From NCBI RefSeq assembly GCF_021729845.1, contig NZ_CP063397.1, positions 2,680,001 through 2,744,000 on the forward strand: a DNA stretch of 64,000 nt, given 5' to 3'. Made by a program: the position numbers and the translations under genes. Of this stretch, positions 15,799 to 23,562 are shown piece after piece. The DNA comes from Rhizobium sp. SL42. Its GTDB lineage: Bacteria > Pseudomonadota > Alphaproteobacteria > Rhizobiales > Rhizobiaceae. Below the pieces are notes generated by a model that saw only the letters and a program-made list of their open reading frames with translations, was not told where the DNA came from and did not search any database. Position 1 is the stretch's first letter. Each line of letters starts with the position of its first letter.

Positions 15799-17364
15799 TC
15801 AGGTAAAGGCGTCGGGCATCGAATCCTTGCGCCCCTTGATGAAGGCCAGCAGCGCCTCGTCCAGCGCCGGATCAAGCGCCGGTGCCTCGTAGCTGTCGAG
15901 CCACGAGCGGCAGAGCGCATTGGCGCGCTGCTCGATGCGCTTTTCGCCTTCGATTTCCCATTGTTCGAACGAGTTGTTGTCCATCAGCGCCGAGCGGTAG
16001 AAGGCCGTCTGGAAATTCGCCTGCGTATGGGCGCAGCCGAGATAGTGGCTACCGGGACCGACTTCGCGGATGGCGTCCATCGCCTGGCCGCTTTCCGACG
16101 TGTCGACGCCCTGTGCCATCTTCTGCATCATGCCGAGCTGGTCCTGGTCGATCATGAACTTCTCGTAGGACGACACCAGGCCGCCTTCGAGCCAGCCTGC
16201 GGCATGCAGCACGAAATTGGTGCCGGCCAGCAGCGTCGTGTTCAGCGTATTGGCCGATTCGTGCGCTGCCTGCGCATCGGGAACCTTCGATCCGCAGAGC
16301 GAACCGCCCGTACGGAACGGCAGGCCGAGACGGCGGGCCAGCTGGGCTGCACCGTAAGAGACCAGCGACGGCTCCGGCGTGCCGAAGGTCGGCGCACCCG
16401 ACTGCATCGAGATCGAGGCGGCAAACGTGCCGAACAGAACCGGCGCGCCCTTGCGGATCAGCTGGGTGAATGCGGCGCCCGCCAGCACTTCGGCCAGGAT
16501 CTGCGTTAGTGTGCCGACGACGGTAACCGGGCTCATCGCGCCCGACAGGATGAACGGCGATACGACACAGGCCTGGTTGTGACGCGCATAGACCTTCAGC
16601 GCTCCCACCATGGTCTCGTCGAAGACCATCGGCGAATTGGCATTGATCAGGTTGAGCGTGACGCAATTGTTCTCGACGAAATCGTCACCGAACACCAGCT
16701 TCGCCATGGCGATCGTGTCTTCGGCCCGTTCCGGCGCGGTCACCGAGCCCATGAATGGCTTGTCGGAATATTTGATGTGACTGTAGACCATGTCGAGATG
16801 GCGCTTGTTGACCGGCACGTCGACCGGTTCACACACGGTGCCGCCCGAGGAATGGATCGACGGGGCCATATAGGCAAGCTTCACGAAATTGCGGAAATCC
16901 TCGATCGTCGCGTATCGGCGCACGCCGTCCAGGTCGCGCACGAAGGGAGGACCATAAACCGGGGCAAAGACGGTTGCATTGCCGCCGATGCGCACATTGC
17001 GTTCAGGATTGCGGGCATGCCAGGTGAATTCCGATGGCGCCGTCTTCAGGATTTCGCGGCACAGGCCCTTGGGAAAATGCACCCGCTCGCCGCGCACATC
17101 GGCACCGGCTGCCGTCCACAACGCCAGAGCTTCCGGGTCGTCACGGAATTCGATGCCGATTTCTTCCAGCACGATGTCGGCATTGCGTTCGATCAGCAGC
17201 AGCGCCTCTTCGTTGAGCACTTCGTAAACCGGGATCTGGCGTTCGATATACGAAAGCGACGCGCCCGGTCCTCCACCCGACCGCGAGGCGCGCCTGGCGG
17301 CTGCGCCCCGGCCTTCTCCCCGCACGCGCCGACCGGCGCCCGATTCTGCTGTGCTATCGTCCAT
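15799..17364 (-). CDS. Trimethylamine methyltransferase (MttB) family protein, non-pyrrolysine type
   Basis: This 521-residue protein belongs to the MttB superfamily. Characterised non-pyrrolysine members demethylate glycine betaine, proline betaine or carnitine and pass the methyl to a Co(I) corrinoid protein. The TIM-barrel family pattern is visible: YEVLNEEALLLIERNADIVL at the start of the fold, APVYGPPFVRDLDG, SSGGTVCEP and FGTFAASISMQSGAP. The frame is uninterrupted, so no in-frame amber codon for pyrrolysine is used. The ribosome site ACGAGGAAAC precedes the ATG. The first 35 residues are Arg/Gly-rich and atypical. It diverges from its likely corrinoid partner across 257 bases. The substrate is unproven, and glycine betaine is favoured by context. 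Confidence 0.9.
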   Translation of the reverse strand: MDDSTAESGAGRRVRGEGRGAAARRASRSGGGPGASLSYIERQIPVYEVLNEEALLLIERNADIVLEEIGIEFRDDPEALALWTAAGADVRGERVHFPKGLCREILKTAPSEFTWHARNPERNVRIGGNATVFAPVYGPPFVRDLDGVRRYATIEDFRNFVKLAYMAPSIHSSGGTVCEPVDVPVNKRHLDMVYSHIKYSDKPFMGSVTAPERAEDTIAMAKLVFGDDFVENNCVTLNLINANSPMVFDETMVGALKVYARHNQACVVSPFILSGAMSPVTVVGTLTQILAEVLAGAAFTQLIRKGAPVLFGTFAASISMQSGAPTFGTPEPSLVSYGAAQLARRLGLPFRTGGSLCGSKVPDAQAAHESANTLNTTLLAGTNFVLHAAGWLEGGLVSSYEKFMIDQDQLGMMQKMAQGVDTSESGQAMDAIREVGPGSHYLGCAHTQANFQTAFYRSALMDNNSFEQWEIEGEKRIEQRANALCRSWLDSYEAPALDPALDEALLAFIKGRKDSMPDAFT

Positions 17365-17621
17365 CTGTGTTTCCTCGTCCTTCGCGCGTTCCGCGCTGCT
17401 TCCTCACCTTTATGCTATTCGCATTTCCATGGGAAACATTCCTTATTGCGCCAACCACTGGCACGTTGCGGACATGCCTTGTCCATTCCCGTCGCTTTTC
17501 ACCGAAGCCGCGTCGCTTTCGAAAAGAGTTTTTCACGAACTTGAGGTTTAACTCTAACTCAGGCAGTCTCGATTTGAACTGTCATAGACAGCGCCAAAAA
17601 ACAGCGAGCGGGAAACATCCA
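17365..17621. promoter_or_regulatory. Divergent promoter region between mttB-family and corrinoid-protein genes
   Basis: These 257 bases separate the two divergent genes and must hold both promoters. I see no clear palindrome or riboswitch. An imperfect TGGCAC...GC arrangement near 17459 has the wrong spacing for a sigma-54 site. Confidence 0.4.
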
Positions 17622-18323
17622 ATGTCAGACGACGAAATCATTCTCGAAGACCTGTCCGACGAAGAGCTTGTGCAGCAGATGCACGACGATCTTTATGACG
17701 GCTTGAAGGAAGAAATCGAGGAAGCGACGAACATCCTGCTCGCGCGCGGCTGGGTGCCTTACGACGTACTGACCCAGGCGCTGGTCGAAGGCATGCGAAT
17801 CGTCGGCATCGATTTCCGCGATGGCATCCTTTTCGTGCCGGAAGTGCTGCTCTCGGCCAATGCGATGAAAGCCGGCATGACCATCCTTCGTCCGCTCCTG
17901 GCCGCCACCGGCGCGCCGAAGCAGGGCAAGATGGTCATCGGCACAGTCAAGGGCGACATCCACGACATCGGCAAGAATCTGGTCGGCATGATGATGGAAG
18001 GCGCCGGTTTCGACGTCATCGATCTCGGCATCAACAACCCGGTCGAAAATTATCTCGAGGCGCTTGAGCGCGAACAGCCCGACATTCTCGGCATGTCGGC
18101 GCTTCTGACCACCACCATGCCTTACATGAAGGTCGTCATCGACACGATGAAGGAAAAGGGCATTCGCGACGACTATGTCGTTCTGGTCGGTGGCGCGCCG
18201 CTGAATGAGGAATTCGGCAAGGCTGTCGGCGCCGATGCCTATTGTCGCGATGCGGCCGTGGCCGTTGAAACGGCAAAGGAATTTGTCGCTCGTAAGCACA
18301 ACAGCCTGGGCGCCCGCGCCTGA
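17622..18323 (+). CDS. Corrinoid (B12-binding) methyltransferase partner protein, MtgC/MttC-like
   Basis: This 233-residue protein is started at the ATG at 17622. A helical B12-binding cap (residues about 10-95) is followed by a Rossmann-like B12 domain (about 103-225). The base-off ligand motif is D112-I-H114-D-I-G117, with GINNPVENYLEAL, SALLTTTMPYM and VVLVGGAPLN completing the family pattern. It would carry the methyl as methyl-Co(III) between the MttB-family enzyme and the tetrahydrofolate methyltransferase. It is divergent from mttB and codirectional with the rest of the cluster. The ribosome site is weak (AGCGGGAAA). Confidence 0.93.
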   Translation: MSDDEIILEDLSDEELVQQMHDDLYDGLKEEIEEATNILLARGWVPYDVLTQALVEGMRIVGIDFRDGILFVPEVLLSANAMKAGMTILRPLLAATGAPKQGKMVIGTVKGDIHDIGKNLVGMMMEGAGFDVIDLGINNPVENYLEALEREQPDILGMSALLTTTMPYMKVVIDTMKEKGIRDDYVVLVGGAPLNEEFGKAVGADAYCRDAAVAVETAKEFVARKHNSLGARA

Positions 18324-18354
18324 GCCGAACCTTTACGACAAGGCGATGCCGGCA

Positions 18355-18507
18355 TTAACGGCCGGCATCCGTCAACAGCGACATCTGGACGACGTGGCCC
18401 GCTGCCGTCGGACTGGACATCGAATTCATCGCCACATGTCCGGTGGAATACAGGACCGCGACCAGCATGTAGATGGCGCTTGCTTTTGCAACCGTTGTCA
18501 GTGTCAT
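18355..18507 (-). CDS. Small membrane protein, 50 aa
   Basis: The ATG at 18505-18507 has GGAGAGG seven bases upstream. The peptide has one hydrophobic segment (KASAIYMLVAVLYSTGHVA) and a polar C-terminal half ending LLTDAGR. It lies between the corrinoid-protein gene and an entericidin-like gene on the opposite strand. The good ribosome site and composition support it. No family is recognised. Confidence 0.5.
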   Translation of the reverse strand: MTLTTVAKASAIYMLVAVLYSTGHVAMNSMSSPTAAGHVVQMSLLTDAGR

Positions 18508-18576
18508 TGCCCCTCTCCTTCTTGGCAAAGTCTAGCCGGCGCAGGCGACACCTGTATGTCGCCTGCGCCGCGAAAA

Positions 18577-18735
18577 TCAGTTGGCGGCGTTCTCGACGCT
18601 CTGGCCGGCAGCCTGCGTTGCATTGACCGTATTGGCTGCATCCTTTCCGACGCCGCGGATCGTGTTGCCGCAGGCGCTGAGCGCGAATACGGTGAGGATG
18701 AGAGCAGCACCAGCTGTGAGTTTCTTGGCCGTCAT
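18577..18735 (-). CDS. Entericidin-like lipoprotein, 52 aa
   Basis: The small frame starts MTAKKLTAGAALIL and has a lipobox-like LSAC at residues 19-22, followed by GNTIRGVGKDAANTVNATQ. This is the entericidin A/B pattern of small outer-membrane lipoproteins. The segment CGNTIRGVG is shared with the paralogue at 19441-19608, and the two flank the DUF1638 gene. In enteric bacteria entericidins form a toxin/antidote-type pair under stress. That role is not shown in alphaproteobacteria. Confidence 0.75.
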   Translation of the reverse strand: MTAKKLTAGAALILTVFALSACGNTIRGVGKDAANTVNATQAAGQSVENAAN

Positions 18736-18779
18736 GAGTGTGTAACCCTTCTGTAGGTTTCGACGAGGATCGATTTGCG

Positions 18780-19430
18780 ATGGAACAACGCGGCAGAAGC
18801 GAAAAAGTTCACGTGATTGCGTGCGGCGCGATCGCCCGCGAAATTTTGGCCATCAAGGACGCCAATCACCTGGATTATCTGAGCCTTGAATGTCTGCCGG
18901 CGATCTGGCACGTCTATCCCGGCAAGATAGCGCCGGCGCTTCGGCAGAAGATCGCCGAAGCCCGTTCGAACGGTCATGACAAGATCTTCATCGGCTATGC
19001 CGAATGCGGCACCCAGGGCGAAATCGACAAGATCTGCGCCGAAGAGGGCATCGAGCGCATTTCCGGCCCGCACTGTTATGCCTTTTTCTCCGGCACGGAA
19101 AAATTCCTCGCCGAATGCGACACCGAGTTCACCGCCTTCTACCTGACAGACCTGATTACCCGCCAGTTCGAGGCATTCGTCATCGAGCCGCTGAAGCTCG
19201 ACCGCCACCCGGAACTGCGCGACATGGTGTTCGGCAACTACACCAAGATCGTCTATCTCGCCCAGACCGAGGACAAGGCCCTGCAGGACAAGGCAAAATG
19301 GGCGGCCGACTACCTGAAGCTCGATTACGAATACCGCTTCACAGGCTACGGCGACCTCGATCGCGAACTCACGCTCGCGGCAAGGCCGGCGGTTTCCGCA
19401 GAGCCGCCGGCCGCCGCTCCGGGGCCCTGA
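18780..19430 (+). CDS. DUF1638 domain protein of the corrinoid methyltransferase cluster
   Basis: This 216-residue soluble protein is started at the ATG at 18780, since the longer frame from 18738 looks non-coding. The DUF1638 pattern is visible: VIACGAIAREIL at the N-terminus, FIGYAECGTQGEID and ISGPHCYAFFSG. The conserved cysteines sit in each of these three segments, which suggests metal or cofactor binding. The biochemical role is unknown. DUF1638 genes repeatedly occur with MttB-type methyltransferases and corrinoid proteins, so a role in corrinoid loading or methyl transfer is inferred. The C-terminal 20 residues are low-complexity (Ala/Pro). Confidence 0.85.
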   Translation: MEQRGRSEKVHVIACGAIAREILAIKDANHLDYLSLECLPAIWHVYPGKIAPALRQKIAEARSNGHDKIFIGYAECGTQGEIDKICAEEGIERISGPHCYAFFSGTEKFLAECDTEFTAFYLTDLITRQFEAFVIEPLKLDRHPELRDMVFGNYTKIVYLAQTEDKALQDKAKWAADYLKLDYEYRFTGYGDLDRELTLAARPAVSAEPPAAAPGP

Positions 19431-19440
19431 TCGGAAATTC

Positions 19441-19608
19441 TCAGTTCACCGAATTCGCCACGCTGCGCCCGGCATCCTGGGTCGCATCGACGACATTGCC
19501 CATGTCGCGGCCGACGCCGCGGATCGTATTGCCGCAGGACGACAGCGCGATCAGCGCCAGTCCAAAAACCGTCAGTCGCATCAAGCCTTTGGCAGTCAAA
19601 GCCGACAT
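19441..19608 (-). CDS. Entericidin-like lipoprotein, 55 aa
   Basis: The start was placed at the ATG at 19606-19608, six bases after GGAGAG. Upstream in-frame ATGs at 19614 and 19653 are less well placed. The peptide has a hydrophobic signal (MRLTVFGLALIALSS), a lipobox cysteine (SSC) and GNTIRGVGRDMGNVVDATQ, closely matching the entericidin-like gene at 18577-18735. It converges on the DUF1638 gene, whose stop is 11 bases away. Confidence 0.75.
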   Translation of the reverse strand: MSALTAKGLMRLTVFGLALIALSSCGNTIRGVGRDMGNVVDATQDAGRSVANSVN

Positions 19609-19828
19609 TTTCATCTCTCCGATGGAACAAAACAACCATTCATTTGGTGGCAAAGCTCTGGGGAAAAATCAAGGCTGACGCCGGCACGGCTGCAAATGTA
19701 ACGCTGCCTTTACCATCCACCCAAAATTGCACGCTCTCCGTGCTGCGGCCTCGTCACGCCTTAATTGTCCTGCAAGCAATCGCTGTCAGCCTGTCTCCCA
19801 GGTCAACAAAACAAAATGAAGCGAGATC

Positions 19829-20482
19829 ATGACCGACAGGGTGGACACGCATAGAACCGGCTTTGCCGGCACGACGGCTGCGGTTGCAACGCATCCCGAA
19901 AACCTCTCCGACCTTCTGGCGCGGCTGGCCCGCTCCCGCGATGGCAAGGTAACGATCCGCGACATCGCCATTGCCCTTCAGGATCGCTCATTCGGTGCTT
20001 TCCTTCTGGTTTTTGCCCTACCCAATCTCGTGCCGCTGCCGCCCGGCGCCACCTTCGTCCTCGGACTTCCCCTGGTCTTTATCGCCTGGCAGATGTTTGC
20101 CTCCGCCCAGGGCCGCGTCTATTTCCCCCGCCGCATCGGCGACTATGGCGTCGAGGCAGGCACCTTCCAGCTGGTCGTCGACCGGCTCGTGCCCTGGCTG
20201 CGCAAGGCGGAAAAGCTTGTCGTGCCGCGCTTCTGGTTTCTCGAAAGCCGGATTGCAGAACGCGTCATCGGCTTTCTCGCGCTGGTTCTGGCGGTGGTGA
20301 TTTTCCTGCCCATCCCGCTCGGCAACTGGCCGCCGGCCGTGGCGCTCGCCATCATCGGCTTCACCCATTCCCAGCGCGATGGCGTCGGCGTCACGCTCGG
20401 CTGCCTGCTTGGTGTCGTCTCCCTGCTGGTCGCCGGCTTCGTCGTCTACACGGCCTGCGCCGTGCTGATGCTCGTCGTCTGA
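19829..20482 (+). CDS. exoD: ExoD family exopolysaccharide synthesis-associated membrane protein
   Basis: This 217-residue inner-membrane protein has a soluble N-terminal stretch (LSDLLARLARSRDGKVTIRD) followed by about four hydrophobic segments, including FGAFLLVFALPNLVPLPPGA and IGFLALVLAVVIFLPIPLGN. The family pattern SFGAFLL...LPNLVPLPPG is diagnostic. ExoD was first described in S. meliloti as needed for exopolysaccharide production and nodule invasion. The biochemical function is unknown. It seems unrelated to the flanking one-carbon genes, and the next gene follows by 16 bases. Confidence 0.88.
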   Translation: MTDRVDTHRTGFAGTTAAVATHPENLSDLLARLARSRDGKVTIRDIAIALQDRSFGAFLLVFALPNLVPLPPGATFVLGLPLVFIAWQMFASAQGRVYFPRRIGDYGVEAGTFQLVVDRLVPWLRKAEKLVVPRFWFLESRIAERVIGFLALVLAVVIFLPIPLGNWPPAVALAIIGFTHSQRDGVGVTLGCLLGVVSLLVAGFVVYTACAVLMLVV

Positions 20483-20498
20483 ATCGGGTAAGCCCGCG

Positions 20499-21350
20499 GT
20501 GACCGAGATATCGACGCCTCACGTCCAGAGCCCGCTGACCGGACCGGTTGCCGGACCAGTCTCCGGACAACTCTCCGATCCCGCCGCCGGCATGCCCGTC
20601 ATCGTCATGACCGCCGGCGGCCTCAATCCGACGCTGGTGATCCAGGCGCTTGCCGCCCGCAATGCCGATATCCGCGTCATCCTCGAGCAGCCGGAAACCA
20701 AGATCGGCATCACACGCCGCCGGGCCCGCCGTCTTGGCTGGGTCCCGGCCATCGGCCAGCTCGGCACGATGATCGCCGCGCGTATCTTGAGGAATTTCGC
20801 TAATAAGCGAATTGCACAAATTCTTGGCGCAAACGATCTCACCGACGCCATGCCCGCCAATGTCCGCGTGCATCAGGTTGGCTCGATCAATGATGAGGGC
20901 ACCCTTGCCCTGGTCGAGCAGATCCGCCCCGCCGCCATCCTGCTGGTGTCGACCCGCCTGCTGTCCGCACGCCAGCTCGCCGCCATGCCCTGCCCGGTCC
21001 TCAATCTGCATGCCGGAATCAACCCGGCCTACCGCGGCCAGATGGGCGGCTACTGGTCACTACGCGAAGGTGATGCTGGCAATTTCGGCGCAACCGTGCA
21101 TCTCGTCGATGCCGGCACAGACACCGGCGGCACGCTCTACGAAGTCCGCGCCGCCCCCGCCCACGGCGATTTCATCTCCACCTATCCCCTGGTCTTGACC
21201 GTCGCGGCCCTCGACATCACCTGCCGCGCCGTCGAAGATGCGCTCAGCCGAAACCTCAGGCCCTATGCCCCGCAAGGCCCTTCGGCATTGCGCTTTCCGC
21301 CGACGCTCTGGTCGTGGATATTCCACGGCATCACCCGGCGAATCTGGTAA
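20499..21350 (+). CDS. Formyltransferase-fold protein
   Basis: The frame from GTG at 20499 gives 283 residues. An ATG at 20589 would remove a Pro/Gly-rich, repetitive N-terminus, and the true start is uncertain. The formyltransferase core is visible: VIVMTAGGLNPTLVIQAL, AAILLVSTRLLSA, and NLHAGINPAYRGQMGGYWSL with GATVHLVDAGTDTGG, matching the catalytic N-H-D region of purN/fmt-type enzymes (N-x-H...D). It could use 10-formyl-THF, which would fit the one-carbon cluster around it. The acceptor is unknown. Confidence 0.75.
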   Translation: MTEISTPHVQSPLTGPVAGPVSGQLSDPAAGMPVIVMTAGGLNPTLVIQALAARNADIRVILEQPETKIGITRRRARRLGWVPAIGQLGTMIAARILRNFANKRIAQILGANDLTDAMPANVRVHQVGSINDEGTLALVEQIRPAAILLVSTRLLSARQLAAMPCPVLNLHAGINPAYRGQMGGYWSLREGDAGNFGATVHLVDAGTDTGGTLYEVRAAPAHGDFISTYPLVLTVAALDITCRAVEDALSRNLRPYAPQGPSALRFPPTLWSWIFHGITRRIW

Positions 21351-21450
21351 ATCCGGTTTGCGTCGTTTTTTGCTGTCTGCGACGTCGTGAAAAGCGCAGT
21401 CTGGCACCCTGACGCCGTGCATTCTGCTAGGATAAAGGGGAGTGAGTGGC

Positions 21451-21753
21451 ATGGCAGACAAGATCATCGTGTTTTGGCGCGATATCCCGGCCCAGGTGAT
21501 CATCAAGCAGGGGCGCAAGGCCGCCAAACGCGAGCTTTCGCTGCGCTTTACCGAGGCGATTGACATGTGCGCGATGCGCACCGGCGCGGCCGAGACCGAG
21601 GACTATCTCGCCGAATGGCGCAAGGCAGATCCGATCCCCGTAGGCGACGATCTCGAAGCCGAGGCGGACAAGGCTGCAGCCGAGATCGAGGCGGCTTACG
21701 ACAAGCCCCGCCTCGTTGCCCTGGTCCATGCCGGAGGCCGCGACAATGGCTGA
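21451..21753 (+). CDS. Small conserved protein, PF13769 ('virulence factor') family
   Basis: This 100-residue soluble protein is started at the ATG at 21451, about eight bases after AAAGGGGAG. It reads MADKIIVFWRDIPAQVII, then KQGRKAAKRELSLRF and EAIDMCAMRTGAAETEDY, the pattern of the small PF13769 family. The 'virulence factor' label is only a database name. It overlaps the MetV-like gene by eight bases and heads a probable unit with MetV, MetF, the methyltransferase and the ASKHA protein. Role in C1 metabolism inferred from this linkage alone. Confidence 0.8.
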   Translation: MADKIIVFWRDIPAQVIIKQGRKAAKRELSLRFTEAIDMCAMRTGAAETEDYLAEWRKADPIPVGDDLEAEADKAAAEIEAAYDKPRLVALVHAGGRDNG

Positions 21754-22366
21754 ATCCAGTCCCGATCCGGCAAGGCCCGCCCCGTCTCCCGCCGCACCTG
21801 TATTGAAGGGCAATGCCGCTCCGGCGAAGAAGGCGGCCACTGGCGCCTATACGCCGGCCGGCGTCTCGCCCAACCGCCGCGCCCGTCGCTCCTATACGAT
21901 CCGTCTCTGGGCCGTGCGAAACTCGCGCTTCCTCGAATGGTTCTACAACCGTTTTGCCGATACGTTCCTGCTGCTGCACCCGCTGTGGAAAGCCATCGGC
22001 TACAGCCGCGTCGAACGGCCGATCACCTTCGTCGAGCGCAACGTCAAGGGCCTGCTCTTCGACTGTCGCATGTGCGGCCAGTGCGCTCTGTCATCGACCG
22101 GCATGTCCTGTCCGATGAACTGTCCCAAGCAGTTGCGCAACGGTCCCTGCGGCGGCGTGCGTGCCAATGGCAATTGCGAGGTCGAACCCGACATGCCCTG
22201 CGTCTGGGTTCAGGCCTGGAACGGGTCACGCAACATGGCCAAGGGCGACGCCATCCTGAATGTGCAGAAACCGGTGAACCAGTCGTTGCGCGAAACCTCG
22301 TCCTGGTTGCGGGTGACGGCCGAAGCGGCAGCCCGGCGCGATGCAGCCGCAAACAAGGAAGCCTGA
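21746..22366 (+). CDS. MetV-like methylenetetrahydrofolate reductase C-terminal domain protein
   Basis: This 206-residue protein has a Pro/Ala-rich N-terminus of about 45 residues and a cysteine-rich core. It has C107-x2-C110-x2-C113, then C122, C126, C135 (GPCGG), C144 and C152. This eight-cysteine arrangement is that of the MTHFR_C/MetV family, which in acetogens binds iron-sulfur clusters or zinc and pairs with MetF to route electrons to or from methylene-THF reductase. It starts within the preceding small gene and ends three bases before metF, so the two are clearly cotranscribed. Metal content is inferred. Confidence 0.85.
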   Translation: MAESSPDPARPAPSPAAPVLKGNAAPAKKAATGAYTPAGVSPNRRARRSYTIRLWAVRNSRFLEWFYNRFADTFLLLHPLWKAIGYSRVERPITFVERNVKGLLFDCRMCGQCALSSTGMSCPMNCPKQLRNGPCGGVRANGNCEVEPDMPCVWVQAWNGSRNMAKGDAILNVQKPVNQSLRETSSWLRVTAEAAARRDAAANKEA

Positions 22367-22369
22367 GCG

Positions 22370-23464
22370 ATGGCGCATATCGATGAAAACCCGCTCGGCG
22401 TGCATCTGCCGCTTGATCCTCTGCCCGGCCACTCCTCGCTGGGACGTCTCGAGCGTGTCCTGCGGCGCGGCGAATTTGCCGTCACCGCAGAGTTGAACCC
22501 GCCCGACAGCGCCGATCCGCAGGACGTCTACGAACGCGCCAAGGTCTTCGACGGCTGGGTCGATGGCATCAACGCCGTCGATGCTTCCGGCGCCAATTGC
22601 CACATGTCCTCGGTCGGCATCTGCGCGCTTCTGACCCGCATGGGGTATGCGCCGATCATGCAGATCGCCTGCCGCGACAAGAACCGCATCGCCATCCAGG
22701 GCGACGTGCTGGGTGCGGCCGCCATGGGCGTCGCCAACATCATGTGCCTGACCGGCGACGGCGTGCAGGCCGGCGACCAGCCTGGCGCCAAGCCGGTCTT
22801 CGACCTCGACTGCATGTCGCTTCTGGAAACCGTGCGCACCATGCGCGACGAGGCTAAATTCCTCTCGGGCCGCAAGCTGACCACGCCGCCCAAGGTCTTC
22901 CTCGGCGCAGCCATCAATCCGTTTGCCCCGCCTTACGATTTTAGACCCTACAGGCTAGGCAAGAAGATCGAGGCCGGCGCCCAGTTCGTCCAGAGCCAGT
23001 ATTGCTTCGACGTGCCGATGTTCCGCGAATACATGAAGAAGGTCCGCGATCTCGGGTTCGACGAAAAATGCTTCATCTTGGTCGGCGTCGGTCCGCTGGC
23101 CTCCGCCAAGACCGCCAAGTGGATCCGTTCCAATGTTCCGGGCATCCATATCCCGGACTCGGTCATAACCCGTCTCGAAGGCGCTGCCGACCAGAAGAAG
23201 GAAGGCAAGCAGCTCTGCATCGACATCATCAACGAGGTGAAGGAGATCGAGGGCGTCTCCGGCGTGCATGTCATGGCCTACCGCCAGGAAGAATATGTCG
23301 CCGAAATCGTTCATGAATCCGGCATCCTGAAGGGCCGTCGTCCGTGGAAGCGGGAAACCGGCCAGAGCGATGCCATGGTTGCCGAACGCCTCCACGAAAT
23401 CGGCACCGAGCCCGTCCAGGATCAGCAGGCCCTGGTCGACAAGGCTGCCCACCTGCCGCACTGA
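22370..23464 (+). CDS. metF: Methylenetetrahydrofolate reductase (MetF-like)
   Basis: This 364-residue flavoprotein interconverts methylene-THF and methyl-THF. The TIM-barrel pattern is visible: FAVTAELNPPDSADPQ (substrate glutamate), MQIACRDKNRIAIQGDVLGA, NIMCLTGDGVQAGDQPGA, and QFVQSQYCFDVPMFREYM. It is longer than the usual 290-300 residues because of a C-terminal tail (residues about 310-364). It directly follows the MetV-like gene, with only three bases between stop and start. In this cluster it could run toward oxidation of methyl-THF derived from betaine. Direction is inferred. A separate housekeeping metF may exist elsewhere in the genome. Confidence 0.9.
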   Translation: MAHIDENPLGVHLPLDPLPGHSSLGRLERVLRRGEFAVTAELNPPDSADPQDVYERAKVFDGWVDGINAVDASGANCHMSSVGICALLTRMGYAPIMQIACRDKNRIAIQGDVLGAAAMGVANIMCLTGDGVQAGDQPGAKPVFDLDCMSLLETVRTMRDEAKFLSGRKLTTPPKVFLGAAINPFAPPYDFRPYRLGKKIEAGAQFVQSQYCFDVPMFREYMKKVRDLGFDEKCFILVGVGPLASAKTAKWIRSNVPGIHIPDSVITRLEGAADQKKEGKQLCIDIINEVKEIEGVSGVHVMAYRQEEYVAEIVHESGILKGRRPWKRETGQSDAMVAERLHEIGTEPVQDQQALVDKAAHLPH

Positions 23465-23562
23465 CAAGCAGATTTCGGGCGGAACTCATCCACCCGCATC
23501 AGACACCTTGCATCCATCGGCCGTCTGGCAAACATTGCCCAGAGGCCACACCGGAGATCAAC

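Noticed and set aside
15799..17364. Possible pyrrolysine (amber) codon in the MttB-family gene
   Set aside because: The frame runs without any in-frame stop and no Pyl biosynthesis gene lies in the window.
17440..17480. TGGCAC...GC resembling a sigma-54 promoter between mttB and the corrinoid-protein gene
   Set aside because: The spacing between GG and GC is 14 instead of 10 bases.
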